The notes beneath the pieces were generated by a model that made no database searches, was not told the DNA's origin, and was given only the letters and a program-made list of their open reading frames with translations. Shown here piece after piece: positions 32,564 through 42,960 of a stretch of 64,000 nucleotides of DNA. How positions within the stretch are numbered: the first letter of the stretch is position 1; each line of letters opens with the position of its first letter. Made by a program: the position numbers and the translations under genes. Location of the stretch: positions 66,733,761 to 66,797,760 of the forward strand of contig OX465292.1 of assembly GCA_949987695.1 (NCBI GenBank). The letters run 5' to 3'. The DNA comes from Merzomyia westermanni (taxonomy: Eukaryota > Arthropoda > Insecta > Diptera > Tephritidae).

Positions 32564-32752
32564 TCATGTATTTTTTTTTTTTAATTTGTTGTGAGCCGAG
32601 TATAATGTGAGAAACAAATTGAGGCAAGTGCAAATTGCCAATATTATTAACAAGATTTTAATAAACTCTAGTGCCTCAGTGTGGTCGGCTATTTGGATTG
32701 AGTTAATCACATTAGCATTAGGCTCTTCCACTTTGGATTCTTGGCCTGCCAT
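32564..32752 (-). CDS. Small membrane-protein ORF ahead of gag in gypsy element 2 (62 aa)
   Basis: MAGQESKVEEPNANVIN start, then a single hydrophobic segment (residues about 31-50, FIKILLIILAICTCLNLFL) and a basic tail HNKLKKKN. The stop is 22 bases before the gag ATG. Single-pass topology with a positively charged tail is clear from the sequence; function unknown. It lies entirely inside the element, so it is element-encoded rather than host. It could also be an upstream ORF controlling gag translation. Confidence 0.55.
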   Translation of the reverse strand: MAGQESKVEEPNANVINSIQIADHTEALEFIKILLIILAICTCLNLFLTLYSAHNKLKKKNT

Positions 32753-32850
32753 CGTAAGAAAAACTATAAATGCAAAGATTTATTTTATTTTTAGTATTTT
32801 CTTTATTTAAAAAAAATGTTCCTTTTTACATATATATTTCCTTTTTCCAT

Positions 32851-33123
32851 TTATAGTTCTTTTAGGCCAAATTTTATTAAGGCTCGGACTTTTACTTCTT
32901 CCATTGCTGTGTTATACCTAACATCTTCAAAGGTTGGTTCTCTAGTCATTCCTATATACTCCCAATGACTTTTCAGCCAAACTAGTGTTTTACTTTCCTC
33001 CTCACTGTAAGGTCTTAATCTTCTCTTTTCTCTACGTGCCTCAATTGCGCTTTCACTTTCCAAATTATCAACGACGCTGTTGATAGCCTCATAATCAAGG
33101 TCATTAGGCAAAGCGCTCTCCAT
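32851..33123 (-). CDS. Accessory ORF of gypsy element 2 (90 aa), unknown function
   Basis: MESALPNDLDYEAINSVVDN start, then a charged helical middle (ARREKRRLRPYSEEESKTLV) and WLKSHWEYIGMTREPTFEDV. Complete frame with its own ATG and stop, 98 bases before the next small ORF and 308 before gag. No recognised family. Highly charged, soluble, predicted helical by eye. It lies where simple gypsy elements have only a leader. Confidence 0.5.
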   Translation of the reverse strand: MESALPNDLDYEAINSVVDNLESESAIEARREKRRLRPYSEEESKTLVWLKSHWEYIGMTREPTFEDVRYNTAMEEVKVRALIKFGLKEL

Positions 33124-33193
33124 AGAAAATTATATTATTTTTAATAAAATATTAAAATAAAATGCTTAGCACTGTAATGAAAAAAAAAATTCT

Positions 33194-33639
33194 TTATATA
33201 CCCTTGACCTTTCTTATTTCGTTTTTTAAACGGATTCTTTCCTCCGTGTTTGTAGTTAAATTTATTTTTTGGTACAGAATTGCTACTGCTCTTCTGAAGT
33301 TAAATCTTTTTCCTCCTGTTTTCCTTTTGCTCCTAATAGGTTGGGGAATCTTAGGTTCCTCTACCTTTACTGGTTTTGTCCTACGCCTATATTCCTCTAT
33401 AGTGATTGCCTTAGGGCCCTGTTTAATTATTTCTACCTTCTATTTTTACTGTTTCAGCTACTTCTTTCGTTTTTACCTCTATATCTACCTTATCCGGCTT
33501 CTATTTTTACTGTTTCAGCTACTTCTTTTGTTTTTACCTCTATTTCTACCTTATTCTCCTCTTCAACGATCAATCTGCTGTAATGCAAGAATATCGCGTC
33601 AAATTCTGCCTGACTTATAATATCTGACTCCTCATTCAT
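33194..33639 (-). pseudogene. Accessory ORF of gypsy element 2, broken by a 61-bp duplication
   Basis: ATG at 33639 (MNEESDIISQAEFDAIFLHY), then an acidic/Lys repeat VKTKEVAETVKIE that is duplicated with a 61-bp period (33440-33561) and runs into a stop. A second frame continues with AITIEEYRRRTKPVKVEEPK, IRSKRKTGGKRFNFRRAVAI and NTEERIRLKNEIRKV to TAA at 33194. The second part is basic and helical with a Gly-Gly-Lys-Arg turn. No family name can be given. The duplication plus at least one more frame change inactivate it. Confidence 0.5.
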
Positions 33640-33794
33640 TTGGAAAAACCCAAAAAGGAGAGAAAGAAAAAAAATTCTTATTTTACCAGCAAAAATATAC
33701 TTTTTGCCCTTAATGGCAGCAGCCGTTAGGTTGCTACATGCTTCTAAATAAAGGATAATACTAAAATACTTAATTTTTATAAATTTTTTTTTTC

Positions 33795-34150
33795 TTCTTT
33801 TTTTCCCTTGCTGCGGGATTTGATTTGTTTGCTCAGGCCAGAATCGAATTTATTCCACTCCGTTATGCGTCTCCCTTGGTGCGGGATTAGTGCTAAGGCC
33901 AGCATCGTTATTCCACTCCGTTATGCGTCTCCCTTGCTGCGGGATTAGTGCTCAGGCCAGCATCCAATAATGGAATGTTTTGTAAGGACACTGCCGGTTT
34001 AGTTTCGGCAGCTCAAGGTTTTTGGCAGGATGTAAAAGGATTCCGCTTTTTGTTCAGCGGATCTGAAAAGTATTCCGCTTTTCGTTCAGCGGGTCTGGCA
34101 GGATCTAAAAAGTATTCCGCTTTTTGTTCAGCGGATCTGTTGGATCGCCA
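33795..34150 (-). repeat. Tandem repeats in the leader of gypsy element 2
   Basis: Two sets: about 58-bp units with CCACTCCGTTATGCGTCTCC and GCGGGATTAGTGCT (33800-33965), and about three units with TATTCCGCTTTTTGTTCAGC and GGATCTG (34040-34140). Both lie between the accessory ORFs and the primer-binding site. Structured leader repeats of this kind may have a packaging or regulatory role; that is inference. Confidence 0.65.
34133..34150 (-). other. Putative primer-binding site of gypsy element 2
   Basis: On the minus strand TGGCGATCCAACAGATCC starts directly after the LTR end at 34151. A TGG start touching the LTR is the usual arrangement; the tRNA is not identified. Confidence 0.5.
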
Positions 34151-34533
34151 TGTAATAAAAAGATTACGATTGGGGTTGTTCCCTTAATCGGCACCAAATA
34201 TGAATTGCTTTATTGAACATCTTTTCGTTCTATTTATACAAATAATTCTTATATACTACTTATCTACCATAATACATATTTACCTAAATTCTAAGCTCAA
34301 CCAAAGTATGTAAGCCAGCGTATGCAAACGCTCGCTGGTACATTCATACATTGGCTTGTGCATTCGCACATATGTTCATACATATATTCATATGATTGCA
34401 ACGCATTTGTGGGCATTGCCGCATAGCGTGTGACTTTGCTGACAAAGCGTATTCGACAGTTTTTAATAGCTGCGTGCCGACTGTTTGTAAGTATGCATGT
34501 ATTTATGTATGCATTCACTTTGACTACACTACA
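34151..34533 (-). mobile_element. Gypsy element 2, 5' LTR (383 bp)
   Basis: Same ends as 27593-27991 (TGTAATAAAA...GACTACACTACA), shorter by an ~18-base indel and with several substitutions. This much divergence means an older insertion than gypsy element 1. GTGT follows at 34534-34537. Confidence 0.92.
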
Positions 34534-34799
34534 GTGTGCAGTTTTGAATTTTTTCCTACAAATTGGCGGGACCTACAAATTTTTGCCGACTTCGAACGGC
34601 ATCTACAAAGGAGATGATTTTTTGCTGAGAAGCCTTCCATGGCAGAAAGACACTCGGAGAGTTTGCCAAACCCTTGCAGAGGGGCGACTCCGTTTTGAAA
34701 AACTTTTAAAAACCACTTTTGATGTTACCAGTCCCAGGACTCGAACCTTGGGTATGGTATTCCGGCAACACTACCGCCATACCGCGACACCACGGCGGC
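34534..34799 (-). mobile_element. SINE copy 2, head part
   Basis: Reverse complement of most of the SINE at 27118-27469, with the B box complement GGACTCGAACC at 34737-34747 and the head complement ACACCACGGCGGC ending at 34799. Several substitutions relative to copy 1. Together with 27541-27592 it forms one SINE interrupted by gypsy element 2. Confidence 0.8.
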
Positions 34800-34859
34800 C
34801 GCCATCAATTTATTTGTACATAAAAAGCTTCCCTACCAGCAACTGCTAAACACATTTTT

Positions 34860-37233
34860 TCAAAATACCAATACATGCACATTTTATGTTTGAAAAATGG
34901 GCGTTCAAATAGACAGACGGAGAGGCAGACAGACAGACGGGGATACTGACGGGGATACGGACATGGCTAAATCGCCTCAGCTCATCGTCCTTATTATTTG
35001 ATTTTGCTTATTAATGGGCCCATCCTTTCTTCTTCTCATACTTACAAACATTTTATGTCCATTAAAGCTATGAAAATCAAAAAAGGTTTAGAACTTCCCT
35101 ATTGCAGAGGGGTATTAACAACTTGCCCAGATATTTTACTTGTGTGTTCTCCGATTTGCTTAATTTTTGGTAGGAGTATACTACATACCATTAAGATGCA
35201 GCTGCCCCATTTTCATTGAAATATTTATTTGAAACTACAAGCAATCGACTTTGAAAATAGCAGAATTTTTATGCTGAACAGTGGGCGCCTCCACGCCTAC
35301 TTCTTCAAAATTGACAAAATTTTTTTTGCGGTGGAGTTTTACTTAAAAAGTTTATTATACGTGGAAGATCTTATTGAAATAGCTGGCATGGTTATAAAAA
35401 TATCGCGTTTTACACATCACAAACAAATTTTGCAGAACTATGTTTAAAAACTGGGCGTGGCCGTTGACAGATTTCGCCCATTTTTACCAAATATCGTTCC
35501 GATAAATCAATTTTTGGTGGAGTTATGGCATATAAAGTTTTGTGGAATAATCCACTATAAAAAGGGGGGCCGCTCCTATTTTAAAAAATTTTTATTTTTC
35601 GACTTTCTTCCTTCACGGACACTTTGAAAGTGAAACATAAATGATATAAAGCTTTTGTACGCAAAGTTATTGCCTATTAAATACATCTATGCTCGTTTTC
35701 AAAATCTTTGGTAAAAAAGTGGGCGCGAACCTTAACCGACTTCGCCCATTTCTTTCCAGGACATACCCGTTCGATATCTTGAACGGTTTTTGATTTATGA
35801 TTAATATTATTTCTAAACTTGACTTAATCAAAATTGGGCGCGGCCACTCCCATTTTTAAAAATTTCCTGAAAATTTTAATTTTGGCCTTAACATTAATGT
35901 ACACACCAAATTTTATCCTTATAAATGTATTATGTACTGAATAATTACTTTTTTTTTGTATTTTCGAAAATATTCTATATATAAAAAGGATCACGATAAC
36001 TTGAGTAAATTTTGAGATATCTTAATGAAATTTGGTAGATTTTAGGGAAGGAGGCGTCGCGCCGCCCACTTTTCAGCATAAAATTTCTACTATTTTCAAA
36101 GGCAATCGCTTATAATTCAATCTTGATATTTGAATGAAAATTGGTCAGCTGCTTCTCAGTAGTACCTATAATACTCCTGCCAAAAATTAGCCAAATCGGG
36201 AAACACACAAGCAATAATCGGGCACGTAGTTAATAGCCCACTGCAATAGCGAAGTTATATATCTTGTTTGATTTTCATACTTTTCATAAAGATTAAATGT
36301 ATGTAAGTATGAGAAGAAGAAGAGAAAAGTTCACTAAAATGATCAGCACGATAAGCGGAGTCGATGTAGCCATGCCCGTCTCTCCGTGCGTCTGTCTGTC
36401 TGGCCGTCTGTCTATTTGAACGCAAACTACTCTCTCAGTTTTACAAAAGAATACTGAAATTCGTTGTTTGCTTTCGCCATTTTATAATATACTAGCAAGC
36501 CCAGTAGACTTTGGTTTGACATTTTGATACATAGAACACATCCATATATAAAATGTCACTAACTTGAACCAAATGTCATTATCATGAACCTATCGTGAAA
36601 GTTCAAGAGCAAAAACAAAACACAAAATATGTGGGCGCGGAGTTATGTCGCATTGAAACTTTATATAGCCTGGGGGCGTGGCTCAGCCCACTTTTCCAAA
36701 ACTATATACCGTCTATGCCGTACCCAGTGAACCCAAGTATATATAGTGAAGATTTCATAAAGATCGGTTGAGTTCTTTGGCGCCTATAAAAGACACACAT
36801 TTTTATACCTAGTAGTGCTACGCACACAAGGTATATTAAATTTAGTCGCCTAATGACAGTGCGTAACGGCATAAACGGATCGAGGTAGATATTGAGTTAT
36901 GTATGCATATCAAAATGTTCAGGACGAAAAGAGATTGATTAAGCCATGTCCGTTCGTCCGTCCATCTGTGAACACGATAACTTGAGTAAATTTTGAGATA
37001 TCTTAATGAAATTTGGTATGCGGGTTCCTTGGCACTCATCCCCGAGCCAAGCCCACTTTTTATTTATAGAATATTTTCGAAAACACAAAAAAAGTGATTA
37101 GTTAGTACATAATACACCTATAAAGATACAATTTGGTGAATACATTGAGATTGAAGCATAAAATAAAATTTTCAAGAAATTTTTGAAAACGGGAGTGGCA
37201 CCGCCCACTTTTGTTTAAGTTAAATTTAGAAAT
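34860..37233. repeat. Modular non-coding repeats with GGGCGTGGC / GCCCACTTTT boxes, first block
   Basis: No coding. Repeating modules of roughly 120-250 bases each contain a G-rich box and its near complement (for example 35448-35490, 35715-35755, 35837-35865, 36050-36070, 36670-36695, 37185-37210) plus stock phrases such as ATTTTGAGATATCTTAATGA, AAATTGGGC and TTGCAGAACTATG. Runs of GTCCGTCTGTCTG-type tetranucleotides are near 34915-34950, 36375-36410 and 36950-36970. 36300-36830 is repeated directly at 38640-39250; 35430-35620 is repeated inverted at 38080-38310. Confidence 0.7.
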
Positions 37234-37680
37234 CACTCTTGCAAACAAATGCTACTTCGGACTGAGTAGGCAATTGAAAAGTAAAGTCCTCTCTCGACGA
37301 ACGAAAATAACACTCTACAAGTCACTCATCGCACCCGTCCTGCTATATGGTGCAGAAGCGTGGACACTAACAACATCAGATGAGGCGGCTCTGGGAGTAT
37401 TCGAAAGAAAGGTTCTTCGAAAGATTTGTGGACCTCTACGCGTTGGCGACGGCGAGTACCGAAGAAGATTTAATGATGAGCTGTATGAACTTTACGCAGA
37501 CGCCGACATAGTTCAGCGAATTAAAACACAGCGGCTTCGCTGGCTAGGCCACGTAGTGCGAATGAGCGAAGATGCTCCAGCCCAGAAGGTATTCTTATCG
37601 GCACCCGCCGGTGGAAGCAGAGGAGCTATGTTGAACGGTCAAAATCGCCCAGGCGGTTAGATGACCATTTAAAGAAGAAG
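37234..37680 (+). mobile_element. LINE family A, 5'-truncated 3' end (447 bp)
   Basis: Flanked by the 12-bp duplication AAATTTAGAAAT (37222-37233 and 37681-37692) and ending in an AAGAAGAAG tail. It encodes the C-terminal end of a LINE ORF2: LLYGAEAWTLT, VFERKVLRKICGPL, RRFNDELYELYADADIVQRI and RLRWLGHVVRM, which is seen after the RT domain in several non-LTR elements. Related copies are at 54890-56130 (minus) and 57610-58000 (plus). A textbook 5'-truncated LINE insertion. Confidence 0.85.
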
Positions 37681-37692
37681 AAATTTAGAAAT

Positions 37693-39733
37693 AACATTAA
37701 TCACAAAACACAAAAAAAGTGATTACTTAGTACATAATACAACTATAAAGATACAATTTGGTGAATACATTGAGATTGAAGCATAAAATAAAATTTTCAA
37801 GAAATTTTTAAAAACGGGAGTTGCACCGCCCACTTTTGATTAAATCAAATTTAGAAATAACATTAATCATAAATCAAAAACCGTTCAAGATAGCGAAACG
37901 AAATTCAGCACGCAGGTTTCCAGGTATGCAAGGAATGTTCCAGGAGAAAATTGGGGGGTCGGGTAAGGTCTACGCCGACTTTTATATGAAAGATTTTGAA
38001 GGGGATCGTAGGTATATTAAATAGGCAATAACTTTGTGTAAAATAGCTTTACATCATTTGTATTTAACTTTTAAAGTTTCCGTAAACAAAGAAATCCAAA
38101 AACTTTAAATTTTCGAAAATGGGCATGACCCCACCCCTTTTATAGTGGACTATTCCACAAAACTTTTTATGCCATAACTCCACCAGAAATATATTTGTCG
38201 AAACGAAATTTGGTGCTAATGTTCTATATATAAAGGTAACTGTTTTCTGTAAAACTGGGTGAAATCGGTTAATGTCGACGCCCAGTTTTTTAACATAGTT
38301 CTGAAAAATTTTTTTGTAAAATTTAAAAAGCGATATTCCTACAACTAAGTAAGTTATATAATATAGATTTTGCACACATAATAATTTTTTTAAGAAAAAC
38401 TTGGCCGCAAAAAAATGTTGTAAATTTTGAAGAAGTAGGCGTGGCGCCGACCACTTTTAAGCATAAAATGTCTGCTACTTTCAAAGGCAATAGCTTATAA
38501 TTCAATATCGATATTTCAATGAAAATTGGTAAGGTGCTTCGCAGTAGTGTGTGTTTTACTCCTGCCAAAAATTAGCCAAATCGGGAAACGCACAAGCAAA
38601 ATATTCGGCCACGTAATTAATAGCCCACTGCAATAGCTGAGTTATATATGTTTTCTGATTTTCATAAACATAAAATGTATGTTGGTATGAGAACAAGAAG
38701 AGAAAAGTTCACTAAAATGATCACCACGATGAGCGGAGTCAATTTAGCCATGCCCGTCCGTCAGTTTGTCTGTCCGTCTGTCTATTTGAACGCAAACTAG
38801 TCTCTCAGTTTTACAAAAGCATGCTGAAATTCGTTGTTTGTTTTCACCATTTTATAATATACTAGCAAACCCGGTGGACGTTGTTTGATGTTTTGATACA
38901 TACAACACATCTATATATAAAATGTAATTAACTTGAACCAAATAAACTCCTAACTATACCGAACTGCACCTTTATATAAACTGGCGGCTTTTGCAAAAGC
39001 TATATACAGACTGTGTCGTGGCCAGCGAACTCCTGAACCTATCGTGAAAGTTCAAGAGCAAAACAAAACACAAAATATGTGGGTGTGGAGTTATGTCGAT
39101 TTGAAACTTTATATAGCCTGGAGGCGTGGCTCCGCGTACTTTTCCAAAACTATATACTGTGCATGCTGTACCCAGTGAACCCAGGTATATATTGTGAAAA
39201 TTTCATAAAGATCGGTTGAGTTCTTTGGCGCATATGAAAGACACCCTTTTTAATATCTATTTTTGTTAGGCACCCAAGGTATATTACTTTATTCGGCATA
39301 AACGAATCGAGATATATATTTATGAATGTATATCAAAACGTTCAGGATGCAAAGTAAAATATCCGGGCAAGTAGTTCATACCCACTGCAAAAGCGAAGTT
39401 GTATATCTTTTTTGATATTCATACCTTTCATGAACATGAAATGTTGGTAGCAAAAACTTTTTAAAAAGACGAACTCTATACATCGCTTATACATATTTCC
39501 ATATACGTGCATATGTTTGTCTGAAAAAATACAAAAAATAATCAAAAAAATCCAAAGTAAAAAAAAATTGTTTTTTTTTGATTATTTTTGATTTTTCTTG
39601 TTTTTTTTTAAATCATAATCAAAAAAAACCATGAGAAATTTTGCAAACGTCAAGCTTTCTATTTGTGTTTTTATTTTGCTCTGTACCTATCTTTAATAAT
39701 TTCTTATAAATTTATATAAGTATTTATGCGAAA
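37693..39733. repeat. Modular non-coding repeats, second block
   Basis: Continuation of the module array. 37704-37874 is a second copy of the unit at 37080-37233, i.e. a ~160-bp tandem duplication whose first copy holds the LINE fragment. 38080-38310 is inverted relative to 35430-35620. 38640-39250 repeats 36300-36830. An AT-only palindromic stretch lies at 39530-39630. No coding. Confidence 0.65.
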
Positions 39734-40141
39734 ATGTCGTGCATGATAGAAAACTGCCAAATAAAAAGCCAGTACGAAAGCTTTGTAGCATGCTGGCTAT
39801 GTAATGGACTTGTCCACGCAAAGTGCACTGGCTTAACTGGTAGAATAGCTGACCTGCTTAATGACGGAAAAGGCCTGCGCTGGTCTTGTTCCAAATATCG
39901 ATCGTCGGAAGTTAATCTCTGTAAAATCTTTAGGCACATCCGAAACGGGTTTTCTGAAATCAGCAAAGATTTTGCATTGCTGACCGAGAAATTTACAAAA
40001 TATGCAAATGTTTTCAAAACCTTTCAACGTCTTGATGATTCGCCTCATTTGGAATGTCTCGATAATCGTAAAAGTAAGAGCAGACGTACGTATGATCTGC
40101 CTACTACCTCAATGGTGCCGAACTTGCCTCAATCCCTCTAA
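39734..40141 (+). CDS. LINE family B ORF1, PHD-finger-like (135 aa)
   Basis: Starts MSCMIENCQIKSQYESFVAC, then CWLCNGLVHAKCTGLTG and GLRWSCSKY. The Cys/His spacing (C-x2-C, H-x2-C, W-x-C) fits a PHD-like zinc finger found in ORF1 of some non-LTR retrotransposons. A helical stretch follows (EISKDFALLTEKFTKYANVF). One cysteine of the last pair looks replaced (CSKY). The stop at 40141 is early compared with typical ORF1 proteins and the continuation is scattered over 40150-40350, so it is probably truncated. Confidence 0.6.
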   Translation: MSCMIENCQIKSQYESFVACWLCNGLVHAKCTGLTGRIADLLNDGKGLRWSCSKYRSSEVNLCKIFRHIRNGFSEISKDFALLTEKFTKYANVFKTFQRLDDSPHLECLDNRKSKSRRTYDLPTTSMVPNLPQSL

Positions 40142-40741
40142 CTTATCGATTTGGCTTCTCCAATTCCTAGTACTGTTGTTCGGCCAACGTCCAAGAATGC
40201 CCCCCTACTAGGAAAAACACGGAACCTCCAACCATTGATAGGAAGCTGGTTCTGGTCCCTCGAAAAAAGTATATTTTTGTGTCCAGGTTCCATCCAGACA
40301 CTACCCAGGATGATTTGTTGTATCATATTTATTCTAAACTTAAATATCACAGCTTAACTGCTAGAAAATTTAATTTCACATATGAGATGGTTTACTAAAG
40401 AGCTTAAGACTCTGAACAATAGGAAAACGCTATCATTTCTTTTATATAAGAAATCCGGATTAAACAGACATTACTTACTGTATTCCATTCTATGTCAGAA
40501 GTACATAGTTTTAAATAAAAAGTGCTATAAAGCTTATATCTCTAAAACAAAAAGAGACATTCTTCTCAATCCAAAGTAATTTTATGGTTTCGTAAATTCT
40601 AAACGTAAAGTATCAGGGTTTCCCTCAGCCATGAAATATCAAGACATTATATCTAGCGATAATCAAGATATCGCAAATTTCTTTGCTCAATTTTTGACTT
40701 CTAACTATTCTGCCGTCCCTAACTCAAACTTTTAAAATTAT
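40142..40741 (+). pseudogene. LINE family B: ORF1 tail and start of ORF2, degraded
   Basis: Short open pieces such as LIGSWFWSLEKSIFLCPGSI (40240-40310) and WFTKELKTLNNRKTLSF, YKAYISKTKRDILLNPK (40385-40580). The latter matches the region just before the RT domain of jockey/CR1-like ORF2. The endonuclease domain expected between is missing, so a deletion of at least several hundred bases is implied. Confidence 0.55.
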
Positions 40742-41619
40742 CCTTACAACCTACAGGGGAACAATTTAATTAATTCACCAATTATATGCGCCAATTTAAT
40801 TAATCTAAAACCTTAAATTAATCTTTAAAATACGGTCCTGATAGGATTCCTACATGTGCGAACCATATTTATAAGCCCCTTACCAATTTGTTCAATTTAT
40901 CACTAAAGTATGCTGTTTTTCCAACAGCACGTAAAGAATCGTTTCTTCTACCGCTGCATAAAAGCGGGAGTAGGTCTTCTATAGAGAACTATCGTGGCAT
41001 CGCAAAGCTTTCTGCCATCCCAAAATTGTTTGAAGCTATTGTTACAAATCAACTTACGGGTCCGATCTCTACTTTGATAGCTGCCTGCCAACACGGGTTC
41101 AGTAAGGGAAAGTCCACAGTTACGAATTTACTTGAGTTTACCAGTCATGTCTCAAATGGCTTTAGAAAAAATCTGCAAACCGACGTTATTTATACGGATT
41201 TCAGCAAAGCTTTTGACAAAGTGTGTCACTCATTACTTATTCATAAACTCGATCAGTTGGGCTTCCAGCCGGGTCTCAATTGCTGGATCTCTTCTTACCT
41301 TAGTGACAGGACACAAAGAGTAATGTTTAAAAATTTAGTATCCGATGTCATTTATGTCTCTTCGGGGGTTCCTCAAGGAAGCCATCTTGGCCCGATTCTG
41401 TTCTTGTTGTTTGTAAATGATATTTATACAATAATAAAATTTTCAAAAATGTTAATGTATGCTGACGACTTAAAGCTTTTCATGTCATTAGCGTTTGAAG
41501 ATAGAAATGGGCTACAATCAGATCTAGATACACTAGTTACTTGGTGCGATTTAAATTATATGCCACTTAACCTTAAAAAATGTAAATACATGAGTTTTTC
41601 GCGTGGCCGGCTTCCTATA
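40742..41619 (+). pseudogene. LINE family B reverse transcriptase, interrupted by a mariner
   Basis: RT domain of a non-LTR retrotransposon. Motifs in order: LLPLHKSGSRSSIENYRGIA, QHGFSKGKSTVTNLL, VIYTDFSKAFDKVCHSLLI (first catalytic Asp), SGVPQGSHLGPILFLLFVND, and LMYADDLKLF (YADD, about 41455-41485). The frame runs from about 40888 to the insertion at 41620 with the catalytic residues intact, and continues after it at 42593. The N-terminal part of RT before 40888 is in other frames. It would prime on nicked chromosomal DNA; here it is split and lacks its endonuclease. Confidence 0.85.
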
Positions 41620-42590
41620 CGAGGTGTGTTCAAAAAGTATCGCGAATTTTGAATTTTCGCTGGTTACGTATATTCGAATTTCGAATTTTTTGTGGCGTTA
41701 TGTTGGTACTCATGTCTCTCATTTATGCCGGCAAGCTCGGCCATTTTGAATGTTCAGTTAATTGTTGACAGCTGCTTTGCTTGCACGTGTTTTGGATCGT
41801 CTTCGATTTTTACGCGAAATTCGTACCAAAATTGCTCAATTGTGACCAAAAACAGCATCGCATGAACATTGCTAATGAGATGTTAAACTCTGTCCGCGAC
41901 GACCCAAATTTGCTCCAGAGGGTCATAACTGGTGACGAATCGTGGGTTTATGGTTATGACGTGGAAACCAAACCTCAATCATCTCAATGGAAGCTGCCGC
42001 ACGAACCAAGACCGAAAAAAGCGCGCCAAGTTCGGTCGAATGTGAAAGTTTTGCTGACAGTTTTCTTCGATTGCAGGGGCGTGGTGCATCATGAGTTCTT
42101 GCCACAGGGAAGAACGGTCAATAAGGAATATGACCTGCAAGTTATGCGCAATTTGCGCGAAGCAATCCGCCAGAAACGCCCGGATTTGTGGAAGAACAAA
42201 AATTGTCTTTTGCACCACGATAACGCCCCTGCTCACGCATTGCTCCTTGTGCCCGACTTTTTGGCCAAAAACAACACACTAATGATGCCGCAGCCACCGT
42301 ATTCCCCAGATCTGGCCCCCTGTGACTTTTTCTTGTTCCCTAAACTGAAGAGGCCCATGAAAGGACGACGTTACGCTTCTCTTGACGAGATAAAGACGGC
42401 ATCGAAGGAGAAGCTGAACAAGATACAAAAAAATGATTTTTTGAAGTGCTTCGAAAATTGGAAAAACCGTTGGCACAAGTGTATAATATCTCATGGGAAT
42501 TACTTTGAAGGGGACAAAATAGATATTCATGAATAAATAAATAATTTTTGAAAAAACACTAAATTCGCGATACTTTTTGAACACACCTCG
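41620..42590 (+). mobile_element. Mariner element (D,D34D) copy 1, N-terminally deleted, 971 bp
   Basis: TA at 41618-41619 and 42591-42592. Inverted ends CGAGGTGTGTTCAAAAAGTA and its complement. Standard mariners are about 1.3 kb; the missing part is the first third of the transposase gene. Inserted in the RT of LINE family B. A copy with the same deletion is at 49872-50761. Confidence 0.92.
41781..42536 (+). pseudogene. Mariner transposase lacking its DNA-binding domain (D,D34D)
   Basis: The open frame of 251 residues contains VITGDESWVYGYD (first Asp), LLHHDNAPAH (second Asp) and YSPDLAPCDFFLFPKLK (third Asp, 34 residues on), followed by the C-terminal WKNRWHKCI segment. The linker signature FVPKLLNCDQKQHRMNIANE is present near the start, but the N-terminal helix-turn-helix domains are absent, so the protein could not recognise its ends alone. 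The first methionine is not the original start. The catalytic domain is otherwise uninterrupted. Confidence 0.88.
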
Positions 42591-42592
42591 TA

Positions 42593-42960
42593 CAATTAAA
42601 AATTATAGTATTGAACAGTGTATGACTTTGTTGACCTGGACTACAAGCTCAGTTTCAACCGCCATATTAACGCAACAGCCAATAAGCCTAGAGGTGTTCT
42701 GGCATTCGTTAAACTATGGTCTAAAGAATTTAGAGGCCCTTATGTAACGAAAGCTCTTTCCACTATATTAGTCAGAACGATACTTGATTACGGTTCTATA
42801 ATTTGGAACCTGCGTTAACATGAATATCGCCTGGAATCAGTTCAAAAACAGCTTCTACTATTTACCTTAAGAGATTTACATTGGGATCCCTTGCAGAATC
42901 TGCCACCCTATGCGAATCGTTCAAAACTCATTAATCATCACACACTTTCTAGTCGGGGGA
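42593..42960 (+). pseudogene. LINE family B ORF2 C-terminal part, after the mariner
   Basis: Resumes the LINE: DLDYKLSFNRHINATANKPR, LWSKEFRGPYVTKALSTIL and ILDYGSIIWNL, typical of the segment after the RT domain. A TAA follows at 42817, after which pieces such as LESVQKQLLLFTLRDLHW continue in frame. The 3' end is not clear. Confidence 0.8.

Noticed and set aside
33162..33620. Plus-strand 152-residue hydrophobic ORF
   Set aside because: It is the complement of the minus-strand accessory ORF with Lys/Glu-rich codons, which read as Phe/Leu on the other strand. No membrane protein family recognised.
34297..34518. ORFs inside the LTRs of gypsy element 2
   Set aside because: They occur in non-coding LTR sequence and are not conserved between the two LTRs.
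39530..39630. Palindromic transcription terminator or element end
   Set aside because: A/T-only simple sequence; the self-complementarity follows from composition and no flanking duplication was seen.
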